From Aurantimonas marianensis (lineage in GTDB: Bacteria; Pseudomonadota; Alphaproteobacteria; Rhizobiales; Rhizobiaceae): a stretch of 64,000 bases of DNA. A model generated the notes under the pieces. It made no database searches. It had not been told where the DNA came from and was given only the letters and a program-made list of their open reading frames with translations. The stretch is from positions 37,340 through 101,339 of the forward strand of contig NZ_JALHBS010000009.1 of the NCBI RefSeq assembly GCF_024195285.1, read 5' to 3'. The translations under genes and the position numbers were made by a program. Shown one piece after another: positions 1 to 8,173 of the stretch; the stretch's first letter is position 1; each line of letters begins with the position of its first letter.

Positions 1-1792
1 CCGTCAGCGCCCGCCGCTTGCCCTTGTGGACGATCGGGTCGCCGAGCCATTCGCCGATCTGCCCGGCGATCCGCCGCGCCAGCCGGTTGGCCGGCGAATT
101 TTCCGGCTCCTCGTCGACCGGCTTCAGCCAATCGCGTGGCTCCTCGCGCTTTTCGGCCTGATAGACCGGCCAGATCTCGACCAGCCCCGGTCCGTCGTCG
201 CGCGCTGTCTGGTGCGTCGGAGGAAGGTCGTCGGAAGACAGTCCCTGCCGATTGTCCGCGTCGGCGAACACCTTGTCGACGGCGGTCAACACGTCGCTCG
301 CCGTCCGGAAGGATTGGGTCAGCCGCACCGTCTCGAAGCGCGCGGTTGCCGCGACCGCCCGTGCTTCCACCGTCCGCTGCTCCTCGGCGAACATGCGCGG
401 CGAGGCACCCTGGAAGGAATAGATCGACTGCTTCTCGTCGCCGACGGCAAAGACCGTCCGCACGACCTCGCGGCTGCCTTCGCCGGCGAAGAACTCGTCG
501 ACCAGCTGACGCATCACCTGCCACTGGCGCGGGCTGGTGTCCTGTGCCTCGTCGATCAGCACATGGTCAATGCCCTGGTCGAGCTTGTAGTGGACCCAGG
601 CCGAGGCCTCGGCACGGGTCAGGAGATCGGCGGTCCGGACGATCAGATCCTCGAAATCCAGCTTGCCGCGCCGGCGCTTGAGGATGGCGTAGTCGCGCTG
701 GAATTCGTCGGCGATAACCAGCGCCGCCGCGCTCGCCCGGAACAGCCGAACCGAGGCGAGCCGGTCTTCCATGGAGAGGACATGGTCCGCGAGCTGCTGA
801 AGGCGGTCGGCGAAATCCTCGAAGAAATCGGTGACCCATTTCGTCGCGACGCTTCCCGGCTTGTAGGGCCCGCCGTCCTTCTTGAGGCAAAGCGTGCGCA
901 GTGCCTCGAAGCGCGCCGCATCGGTGCCGGGATCGAGCAGCGCATTCAGCCGATCGACCAGCTTCTTGTCGGTGGCTTTCGGACTGGTTTCGGTGACCGT
1001 CAGGACTTCGCGGCAAAACGTTTCGTCGAAGCCCGGAGCCGGCCATGCGTCGGCCAGGATCGCCGCTTCGTCCTCGTCCGTCGCAAGTCCGAGCCCCGAC
1101 CGCAACAGGGCGAGGGCGCCGTCGAGGCCGCCGGCCGCGTCGATGTGCCGGCGGATCGCGTCGCGCTTGCGGACGATCTCGCCGATCAGCTGATCGAGGC
1201 CCCATTCGCCGGCCAGCGACAAAGCGGTGGCGAAGGCCTCGGCGAGCGGGAGCGCCTCATCGGCGTCGCCCTCGGTCCGGCTGGCGCCGGTAATCAGCCG
1301 ACGGCGGGCCTCGCCAAGCAGCGCCTCGCTGCCGGAATCGTCGAGCACCTCGAAATGGCCGGGAACATTCGCTTCCAGCGGGAACTGATGCAGGATCGAT
1401 TCGCAAAAGGCGTGAATGGTTTGAATCTTCAGCCCACCCGGCGTCTCCAGGGCCTCTGCGAACAAGCGGCGGGCAGCACGAAGCCGGGCGTCTGACGGCG
1501 GTGTGCCGTCGAGCTTGGCCAGTTCCGCATGCAGCGCGGCGTCCTCAGCCGTCGCCCACTTGGCCAGCCGGCCGAACACCCGTGTCGACATCTCGGCGGC
1601 CGCCGCCTTGGTGTAGGTGAGGCATAAGATCTTCGACGGCTCCGCGCCTGCGAGCAACAGCCGCACCACCCGCTCGGTCAAAACGTGGGTCTTGCCCGAA
1701 CCGGCATTGGCCGACACGAAGACCGAGCGGCTCGGATCGGCAGCGATCTGCTGCAGCCGGCTGGTCTCGGCAATGCCGACAAACTGGCTCAT
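1..1792 (-). CDS. addA: Double-strand break repair helicase-nuclease AddA, N-terminal part (runs off the window)
   Basis: AddA is the UvrD-type helicase and nuclease subunit of AddAB, which resects DNA double-strand ends for RecA recombination. The frame is open from an ATG at 1792 to base 1, about 597 residues of a family usually near 1150. Visible motifs are the Walker A loop (ANAGSGKT, about residue 28), a motif II DEAQDTSP box and a VGDEKQSIYSFQGA motif III. The C-terminal nuclease lies outside the window. The start overlaps the addB stop by 4 bases (ATGA), so the two are translationally coupled. Identification is from motifs and the addB neighbour. Confidence 0.95.
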   Translation of the reverse strand, partial: MSQFVGIAETSRLQQIAADPSRSVFVSANAGSGKTHVLTERVVRLLLAGAEPSKILCLTYTKAAAAEMSTRVFGRLAKWATAEDAALHAELAKLDGTPPSDARLRAARRLFAEALETPGGLKIQTIHAFCESILHQFPLEANVPGHFEVLDDSGSEALLGEARRRLITGASRTEGDADEALPLAEAFATALSLAGEWGLDQLIGEIVRKRDAIRRHIDAAGGLDGALALLRSGLGLATDEDEAAILADAWPAPGFDETFCREVLTVTETSPKATDKKLVDRLNALLDPGTDAARFEALRTLCLKKDGGPYKPGSVATKWVTDFFEDFADRLQQLADHVLSMEDRLASVRLFRASAAALVIADEFQRDYAILKRRRGKLDFEDLIVRTADLLTRAEASAWVHYKLDQGIDHVLIDEAQDTSPRQWQVMRQLVDEFFAGEGSREVVRTVFAVGDEKQSIYSFQGASPRMFAEEQRTVEARAVAATARFETVRLTQSFRTASDVLTAVDKVFADADNRQGLSSDDLPPTHQTARDDGPGLVEIWPVYQAEKREEPRDWLKPVDEEPENSPANRLARRIAGQIGEWLGDPIVHKGKRRALT

Positions 1793-4700
1793 GCGGGTCC
1801 CTCGCCGGTCTCGTCCGCCCCGATCGACCATTCCTGCGCCCGCGCCAGATGGTCGTAGGAGCCGGAAAAGTCGCCCGCGAGGAACGGCCGCGTCCGCGAC
1901 GTGAAGGGCTTGGCCTCGTCGCGGAAGGCGGCGACCAACGCGCGGAACTTCGCCAGCGCCTCGTCCGAAAGCGCGTCCGGGTCGACCGGCTCGCCATTGC
2001 GCCCGCCATCGGTGGCGAGCCGGTCCTCGCTGAGCGCCCGTTCGCGCAGGCGGACATAGACGAGATCGGAAATCCGCGATGCCTTTCCGGCGTCCGCGAA
2101 GGCACCGAGCTTGGCCATCGCGCCTTCCAGCGGCAATTGCGGGGCGAGCAGGGCGCGCGCCTGGGACACGGACGGATTGGCTCCGGTCTTGAAATCCAGA
2201 ATCTCGATCGAGCCGTCGGTGAGGCGATCGATACGGTCGGCGAAACCGGTCAGCCGCGTCGACAGATCGGTGAAGTCGAAGCGCCCGCCGGCCTCCGCGT
2301 GGCGGGACACGACGCGGTCGGCGCGCTCGCGCTCCCAGGCGATGTAGTTCTCCGCCAACGTCTGCATTCGCGGCCACCACACCGCATCGATGTCGGCCGG
2401 CAGCGCCTCGGCGTCGAAGCGCACGCGGGCGATCGCCAGCAGCCGCGCCACCGCGTCCTCGGCCTCGGGATCGTTGCCGTCGATGACGAAGCGGGCGAGA
2501 ATCTCGTGATAAAGGCTGCCGCGCTCGGCCGCGTGCGGGTCGCGCATCAGATCGGGCAGCGGCTCCAGTTTGAGGATCTTGCGCGCGTGGATCGCGTAAG
2601 GGTCGCGGATCAGCGTTTCGACATCGGTGACCGAATAGCGCGTCGGGCGGTCGGCGAGCGGCGGCCTCGGCTCCGGACGGCTCGCGCGCGGCACCGGCGC
2701 CGCCACGTCGAGCTTGCGCGCATGGGCGAGGAACGGCGCGCCCGCGTCCCGCAGCCGCGCGGCGCCCTCGTCTCCCGCGAGCGTCAGGATGCGCTGCAGC
2801 CAGCGCGAGGCGATTGCCGGGGCGCCGCCGGAGCGCCGGGATCGCGACAGGACGACGCGCTTCGCCCCCAACGCCATCCAGAAATCATGGGCGGCGAGGC
2901 CGATGCGCCGTTCTGGCGGGTCCAATTCGATCTCTCGGCGCATCAGCCGCGACAGGAAGGCGCCGCTTTTTGCCCCCGCCGGCCAGTTGCCCTCGTTGAG
3001 GCCGCCGAGCAGCGCCGTGTCGACGCTCTGCAGCCGCGCTTCCAGCGTGCCCCAGACGAAGGCCCTGGCGGAAAGCCCGCCGCGCGGTTGCACCGTCTGA
3101 CCGGCGATCAACGCCGCCATGACGTCGCCGAACTCGCCCGGCGCGAAGCCGAAGCCGGTCTGTGGCGCCTGCACCAGATCGGCGAGGAAATCGGTCAGCG
3201 CGCGGCCGGCCTCTTCCGCATAGAGCTCGGAGGCGTCGCCGTCCCCGTCGGCGGCGAGCGCTTCCAGACATCGGGTCAGCGCCACCGCATAGGCGGCGAT
3301 CTCGCGCTCCTCGCCGCCGCGCAGCGCCGTCAGCGGTTCGAGCGCGCGTTCCAGATGATCGGCCATCGTCTGCGCCAGATCGCGTTCCGCCTCGGGCAGA
3401 TTTTTCACCGGCCGCGCCACATGGCTGTCTTCCTCGACCGCGGCCCGCCGCTCGCGCATGATCGCGCCGAGTCGCGCCCCGTCGGCCACCCCGACCGAGC
3501 CGCGCAGCGCGATCATCTCGATCGCCCGCGCCGCGCGCCGCGCCTCGCCGCCGCCGAGGCCGAGCCGGGTGAGCGGATGCTTGAGCAGCGAGACGAGGGC
3601 GATCGGATCGCCCGGCGACAGCGCGACGGAGATCGCCGTCGCGAGCAGCGTCCCGGGCGCCGTCGCGGCGAGCGGGCTGCCGGCGGAATCATTCGCCGCG
3701 ATGCCGAAGCGCGACAGCTCGGCGACAACGCGGCGGGCAAGATTGCGGTCGGGGGTGATCAGCGCCGCCGTCGCCTTCGGGTCGGCGAGGGCGTCGCGCA
3801 TGGCGACGGCGAGCGCCAGCGCCTCCTCGCGGGCATCGTCCGCCTCGATCAAGGCGAGGCCGGCCAGCGCCTCGGGGCCGTGCCGTGCCGCCGCGCCGCT
3901 CCACACATCGGTGGTCTCGGCCGGGCGCAGCGCGTCGGCGAGAAAGGCTTCGCGCGCCGCAAGCGAAGGATCGAGCCCGTCCCCGAGATGATCGACGCTC
4001 TCCGGCGCCAACGAAAAGCGCGTCAGGATAGTCTTCAGCCCGTATTGCGGATGGCCCGGCGCGGCGACCGAGGCGGCGCGCGAGATCGCCGCGAAGGTCT
4101 CCGGCTCCAGATGCCGGTCGAGGCCGGGCAGCACCAGCGCGCCATCCGGCAGATGCGCGATGGCGTGCATCAGGTCGAGCGTTGCCGGCGCGGTGGCGGT
4201 GGAGCCGGCGAGAATCACCGGGCCGCGCGCCCCGCCGCCGCGCAGCCGCTCGGCTTCGGCGCGAAGCCAGGCGTTCTTCGTCGCCGCCTCGCTGACCTGG
4301 CCGGTGGCGGCCAGCGCCTTCGGCCAGGCCTCGGTGACGATCGACAGGAAGGTCAGCGTCAGCCGCCACCAGTCGGCGAGGGCGTCGGGCGCGAGCGTCG
4401 CCAGTAGGGAGAGCGAGGGGCCCTCGGTCTCGACCTCGTCGAGAAGCGCGCCGAGATCGCCCGCCAGCCACAGCGCGTCGGCGGCCGAGGCGGGCAGCAC
4501 CGCGTCTTCGCCGATCAGCGCCTGAAAGGCGCCCCGGTCGGTCATGGCGCGCCAATGCCGGGCGAGGCGGGCGAGATGGAGCCGGCGTTCCAGCGCCCCC
4601 ATCGCCGGCTCCAGGCTCGGCCCGGCGGGCGAAAACAGTCCGGTGTCGTCGCCCTCGCCGATCGGCCGGATGACCGGCAGGATGGCGCTGCCGCCGGCCC

Positions 4701-4956
4701 CAACCCGCGCCCCCGCGCTGATCCCCTCCGGCGAACCCGCCGCGTCTCCTGCTGACCCCCGCGCGCCGATCGTCGCGAATTCGGACGCCAGCGCCCGCGC
4801 CGCGCGGCGGGTGGGAACGTAGATGGTGACGTCCGCCAGCCCCAGGGGATCGCCGTCATGGCGGAACGACGGCACCAGCCGGCCGGAAAGCAGCGCCTCG
4901 GCCAGCGTGGTCAGGAAGGGCCGGCCCGGCGGGATCGAAAGGATGCGCGCGTTCAT
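1789..4956 (-). CDS. addB: Double-strand break repair protein AddB
   Basis: Partner subunit of AddA, 1055 residues, within the alphaproteobacterial AddB range. The N-terminal two thirds is the degenerate helicase-like scaffold. The C-terminal region carries the PD-(D/E)XK (RecB-type) nuclease signature, with GFADRIDRL followed by EILDFKTG near residue 920 and a QLPLEGAM motif after it. It lies directly upstream of addA with a 4-base overlap. In related Hyphomicrobiales, as I recall, a nucleotidyltransferase gene lies immediately upstream; here a TRAP block intervenes. A very long plus-strand open frame over it is a GC-bias shadow. Confidence 0.95.
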   Translation of the reverse strand: MNARILSIPPGRPFLTTLAEALLSGRLVPSFRHDGDPLGLADVTIYVPTRRAARALASEFATIGARGSAGDAAGSPEGISAGARVGAGGSAILPVIRPIGEGDDTGLFSPAGPSLEPAMGALERRLHLARLARHWRAMTDRGAFQALIGEDAVLPASAADALWLAGDLGALLDEVETEGPSLSLLATLAPDALADWWRLTLTFLSIVTEAWPKALAATGQVSEAATKNAWLRAEAERLRGGGARGPVILAGSTATAPATLDLMHAIAHLPDGALVLPGLDRHLEPETFAAISRAASVAAPGHPQYGLKTILTRFSLAPESVDHLGDGLDPSLAAREAFLADALRPAETTDVWSGAAARHGPEALAGLALIEADDAREEALALAVAMRDALADPKATAALITPDRNLARRVVAELSRFGIAANDSAGSPLAATAPGTLLATAISVALSPGDPIALVSLLKHPLTRLGLGGGEARRAARAIEMIALRGSVGVADGARLGAIMRERRAAVEEDSHVARPVKNLPEAERDLAQTMADHLERALEPLTALRGGEEREIAAYAVALTRCLEALAADGDGDASELYAEEAGRALTDFLADLVQAPQTGFGFAPGEFGDVMAALIAGQTVQPRGGLSARAFVWGTLEARLQSVDTALLGGLNEGNWPAGAKSGAFLSRLMRREIELDPPERRIGLAAHDFWMALGAKRVVLSRSRRSGGAPAIASRWLQRILTLAGDEGAARLRDAGAPFLAHARKLDVAAPVPRASRPEPRPPLADRPTRYSVTDVETLIRDPYAIHARKILKLEPLPDLMRDPHAAERGSLYHEILARFVIDGNDPEAEDAVARLLAIARVRFDAEALPADIDAVWWPRMQTLAENYIAWERERADRVVSRHAEAGGRFDFTDLSTRLTGFADRIDRLTDGSIEILDFKTGANPSVSQARALLAPQLPLEGAMAKLGAFADAGKASRISDLVYVRLRERALSEDRLATDGGRNGEPVDPDALSDEALAKFRALVAAFRDEAKPFTSRTRPFLAGDFSGSYDHLARAQEWSIGADETGEGPA

Positions 4957-5212
4957 CGCGGCAGACTAGCGGGGATGGGGATGATTCGTGAGGGGGTGAG
5001 GAGGCGGCATGTCTGATTAATAAGCACGCAAGCATTATAGACGAACAAAAATTGTGCAAAATTATAGGGAATCGAGCCGCTACTAAGGATTGACCGGACT
5101 TCCCAATGCTTGCCAAGCCGCCGAATCGGCAAATGGCACGACTCCTGCTTTTGGTGACTCAAGCGCCGCGATCGGGTGCGAACCCTCCACACCAAAGCGA
5201 ATGGAGTTTCTC
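4957..5212. promoter_or_regulatory. AT-rich divergent intergenic region between addB and the TRAP operon
   Basis: 256 bases separating divergent addB and dctP. About 5015-5085 is strikingly AT-rich for this genome and contains ATTATAG twice and a TTGTGCAA near-palindrome (about 5054-5061), the kind of site GntR-type repressors bind. No convincing -35/-10 pair could be fixed, so this is only the likely control region of the transporter. Confidence 0.35.
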
Positions 5213-6301
5213 ATGAAAAGACGTGATTTCCTGGCAGGGACCGGGCTTGCGGCAGCCGCCGGCACTCTCGCTGCCCCGGGCATCGCCCGGGCGCAGGAGA
5301 CCTTCAGTTGGAAGATGACGAACGCTTACGGCCCCGGCTCGCCCTACTACGTGGAAGGCCCGGGAAGCCCCACCGATTTCTGCAAGAAAGTCGCGGCGAT
5401 GTCCGACGGTCGGTTGACCATCCAGCATTTTGCGGCGGGCGAGCTGATCCCGGCGCTCGAAGGCTTCGATGCGGTGCAGAACGGCATCGTCGAGATGAAT
5501 GCCGCGAACGCCTATTTCTGGGCGGGCAAGCTGCCGGCCGCGCAGTATTTCACCACCGTCCCCTTCGGCATGGACGTCAAGGGCACCAACGCCTGGCTCT
5601 ACCACGGCGGCGGTATCGATTTGTGGCACGAGCTTTACGAGCCGCTCGGAATGCTTGCCTTTCCGATGGGCAATACCGGGGTTCAGATGACCGGCTGGTT
5701 CAGCAAGGAGATCAATTCGGTCGAGGATTTTTCCGGGCTCAAGATGCGCATTCCGGGCCTCGCCGGAAAAGTCTATGCCAAGCTCGGCGTCAACGTTCAG
5801 CTGCTGCCGGGCGGTGAAATCTTTCCCGCGCTCGAGCGCGGCGTTATCGACGCGGCGGAATTCGTCGGCCCCTACCAGGACCGCCGGTTGGGGCTGCAGA
5901 AGGCGGCGAAATACTACTATACGACCGGCTGGCACGAGCCGAACAACGTCACCGAGCTTCTGATCGGCAAGGCCGCCTGGGACAGCCTACCGGCGGATCT
6001 TCAGGAGATCGTCAAGACTGCGGCCTTCGCCTGCAATGTCGAGAGCAACGCCTGGTGCGACGCCACCAACGCCGAGGCGATGAAGGATCTCGTCGACAAT
6101 TTCGACGTGATCGCCAAGCCGCTTCCGGACGACGTCGTCGCCAAACTGCGCGAGGTGACGCAAGAGGTTCTGAAAGAAGGCGCGGCGGCCGATCCGAAGA
6201 CCAGAAAGATCCATGACGCCTACATGGCCTTCAAGGACCAGTACGGTGGTTGGGCAACAACCGCAGACGAGCCTCTGCTGCCGGTACTCTACAAGGCATG
6301 A
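5213..6301 (+). CDS. dctP: TRAP transporter solute-binding protein, TakP-like
   Basis: Periplasmic substrate-binding subunit of a tripartite ATP-independent transporter, 362 residues. The start was placed at 5213 because a GGAG lies 6 bases upstream and the protein then begins with a twin-arginine-type export signal (KRRDFLAGTGL, ending near APGIARA). LKMRIPG supplies the conserved arginine that grips a substrate carboxylate. Segments such as NAWLYHGGGIDLWHELY and EFVGPYQDRRLG resemble TakP, the 2-oxo-acid (pyruvate)-binding TRAP protein of Rhodobacter. The substrate is inferred, not shown. It overlaps dctQ by 4 bases. Confidence 0.9.
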   Translation: MKRRDFLAGTGLAAAAGTLAAPGIARAQETFSWKMTNAYGPGSPYYVEGPGSPTDFCKKVAAMSDGRLTIQHFAAGELIPALEGFDAVQNGIVEMNAANAYFWAGKLPAAQYFTTVPFGMDVKGTNAWLYHGGGIDLWHELYEPLGMLAFPMGNTGVQMTGWFSKEINSVEDFSGLKMRIPGLAGKVYAKLGVNVQLLPGGEIFPALERGVIDAAEFVGPYQDRRLGLQKAAKYYYTTGWHEPNNVTELLIGKAAWDSLPADLQEIVKTAAFACNVESNAWCDATNAEAMKDLVDNFDVIAKPLPDDVVAKLREVTQEVLKEGAAADPKTRKIHDAYMAFKDQYGGWATTADEPLLPVLYKA

Positions 6302-6837
6302 GGTCGTTGATAGGTTTCGCGGACGGGGCCGATCGCCTCGTCCGCGTCGTCGGTGAGGCGGCGGCATGGACCGGCCTCGTCATGGTTCTGCTGATCGGCT
6401 TCAACGTCCTTGCCCGATACCTGTTTTCCTATGGGTCCGTGGCGCTGCAGGAAGCGGAATGGCACCTTTTGGCGGTCGGCGCGCTCTTCGGCATGTCCTA
6501 CGGTCTGAACCAGGGCGAGGAAGTGCGCGTCGACGTTCTCTATGGCGGTTACTCGCCGCGCACCAAGCGCGTCGTCGACACGATCGCGTCGCTGCTGCTC
6601 TTCCTGACTTCGGTGGCCGTCGCCACCCTGTCGATCGGCTTCGTCCTGCAAAGCTATTCGCTCGGCGAAGGCTCGGCGGACCCGGGTGGCCTGCCGCTCC
6701 GCTGGGTGCTGAAAGCCTCCATTCCGGCGGCCTTTCTACTCTTGGCCTTGCAGGCCCTGTCGAACCTTATCGTGTTGGGCGCCGGCCTCCTCAACCCCGA
6801 CTTCGCAAACTCGCGCCGCCCCACCTCCGAAAGCTGA
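6298..6837 (+). CDS. dctQ: TRAP transporter small permease subunit DctQ
   Basis: Small four-helix membrane subunit, 179 residues, as usual for DctQ. Hydrophobic segments are visible near residues 20-40 (AAAWTGLVMVLLIGFNVLARY), 50-65, 95-115 and 150-175. The ATG at 6298 overlaps the dctP stop (ATGA), which fixes the start; an upstream in-frame ATG at 6250 lies inside dctP and is unlikely. It stabilises the large permease and docks the loaded binding protein. The gene ends 3 bases before dctM. Confidence 0.9.
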   Translation: MRSLIGFADGADRLVRVVGEAAAWTGLVMVLLIGFNVLARYLFSYGSVALQEAEWHLLAVGALFGMSYGLNQGEEVRVDVLYGGYSPRTKRVVDTIASLLLFLTSVAVATLSIGFVLQSYSLGEGSADPGGLPLRWVLKASIPAAFLLLALQALSNLIVLGAGLLNPDFANSRRPTSES

Positions 6838-6840
6838 TCC

Positions 6841-8166
6841 ATGCCAGTGAACGAAATCCTCGCGCTGACGATGATCGGCGCGTTCTTCCTGTTGCTGCTC
6901 GGCGGCTTGCCGGTGCCGATCTGTCTCGCCGTCTGCGGTTTCGTGTTCGGCTATCTCGGCTTTGGCTCGCTGCTGTTCGGGCTCCTGCCCGCCCGCATCT
7001 TCGGCGTTGTCACCAACTACACACTGCTGGCGCTGCCCTTGTTCATCTTCATGGGGATCATGCTGGAGCGATCGAAGATCGCCGAGGATCTTCTGGAGGT
7101 CATTGGCCTCGCGATGGGAGGATTGCGCGGCGGCATGGCGCTCGCGATCATCCTCGTTGGCGTCCTGATGGGCGCGGCGTCGGGCGTCGTCGGAGCCACC
7201 GTGGTCACCATGGGGCTGATTGCGCTCCGGCCGCTGATCGCGCGCGGCTACGACAAGGGCGTCGCCGCCGGTGTCATCTGCGCCTCCGGCACGCTCGGGC
7301 AGATCATCCCGCCGAGCCTCGTCCTCATCCTCCTGGCCGACATCATGGGCGAATCGGTCGGCACCCTGTTCGCGGCCGCGCTGATCCCAGGCCTGATCCT
7401 GGCGGGGCTCTTCGTCGTCTATGTGATCGGCCTCGGCATCGTGCTGCCGCACAAGGTGCCGGCGATTCCGCTTGCCGAGCGTCAGGCGGTGTCGGGCAAG
7501 GATCTGGCGGGCAAGCTGCTCAAGGTCGTGGTGCCGCCGCTGGTCCTGATCTTCCTCGTTCTCGGCTCGATCATCGGCGGCGTGGCGGCGCCGACGGAGG
7601 CCGCCGCGATGGGCGCCGTCGGCAGCATCCTTCTGGCCCTGTTTTCGGGCCGGCTCAACCTCGGCGTGATGACCGAGGTGGTTCGCGGTGCCTTCAAGAC
7701 CAGCGCGATGGTGTTCTTCATTCTGATCTTCGCGCAGGTGTTCTCGCTCGCCTTCCGGGGGCTCGGCGGCGAGCGGCTGGTGCAGGACGCCTTCGCCTTC
7801 GTCCCCGGCGGGCTCAACGGTCAGATACTGTTCCTGATGCTGCTTCTGTTCATCCTCGGCTTCTTTCTGGAATGGATCGAGATTTCCTACATCGCGCTGC
7901 CGCTGTTCCTCCCGGTCCTTGCCGCCTCCGGCGTCGATCTGGCGTGGATCGCGATCCTCGTCGCTGTCAATCTCCAGACATCGTTCTTGACGCCGCCCTT
8001 CGGCTGGGCCCTGTTTTTTCTGAAGGGCGTCGCGCCGCCGGAACTGAAGACCGGCGAGATCTATCGCGGCGTCGTGCCATTCATTGGTATCCAGCTGTTC
8101 GGGCTGTTTCTGGTGTTTCTGTTTCCCGCGACGGCGCTGTGGCTGCCGGCCGCGATCGGTTGGTGA
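6841..8166 (+). CDS. dctM: TRAP transporter large permease subunit DctM
   Basis: Large integral-membrane subunit that carries out sodium-coupled uptake, 441 residues, the typical DctM length. It is almost entirely hydrophobic with about 12 predicted helices. Family hallmarks include LLALPLFIFMGIMLERS and GTLGQIIPPSLVLIL, and the DLAWIAILVAVNLQTSFLTPP region before the last helices. It is the third gene of the dctPQM operon. The next gene begins 7 bases after its stop, so the downstream hydrolase is probably co-transcribed. Confidence 0.95.
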   Translation: MPVNEILALTMIGAFFLLLLGGLPVPICLAVCGFVFGYLGFGSLLFGLLPARIFGVVTNYTLLALPLFIFMGIMLERSKIAEDLLEVIGLAMGGLRGGMALAIILVGVLMGAASGVVGATVVTMGLIALRPLIARGYDKGVAAGVICASGTLGQIIPPSLVLILLADIMGESVGTLFAAALIPGLILAGLFVVYVIGLGIVLPHKVPAIPLAERQAVSGKDLAGKLLKVVVPPLVLIFLVLGSIIGGVAAPTEAAAMGAVGSILLALFSGRLNLGVMTEVVRGAFKTSAMVFFILIFAQVFSLAFRGLGGERLVQDAFAFVPGGLNGQILFLMLLLFILGFFLEWIEISYIALPLFLPVLAASGVDLAWIAILVAVNLQTSFLTPPFGWALFFLKGVAPPELKTGEIYRGVVPFIGIQLFGLFLVFLFPATALWLPAAIGW

Positions 8167-8173
8167 GAACGAC

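Noticed and set aside
1849..4407. 852-codon open frame on the plus strand over addB
   Set aside because: It is the GC-bias mirror of addB, Arg/Gly/Gln-rich with no domain; addB has clear motifs.
1789..4956. Iron-sulfur cluster in AddB
   Set aside because: The Cys set of the Bacillus AddB cluster is not evident; alphaproteobacterial AddB generally lacks it.
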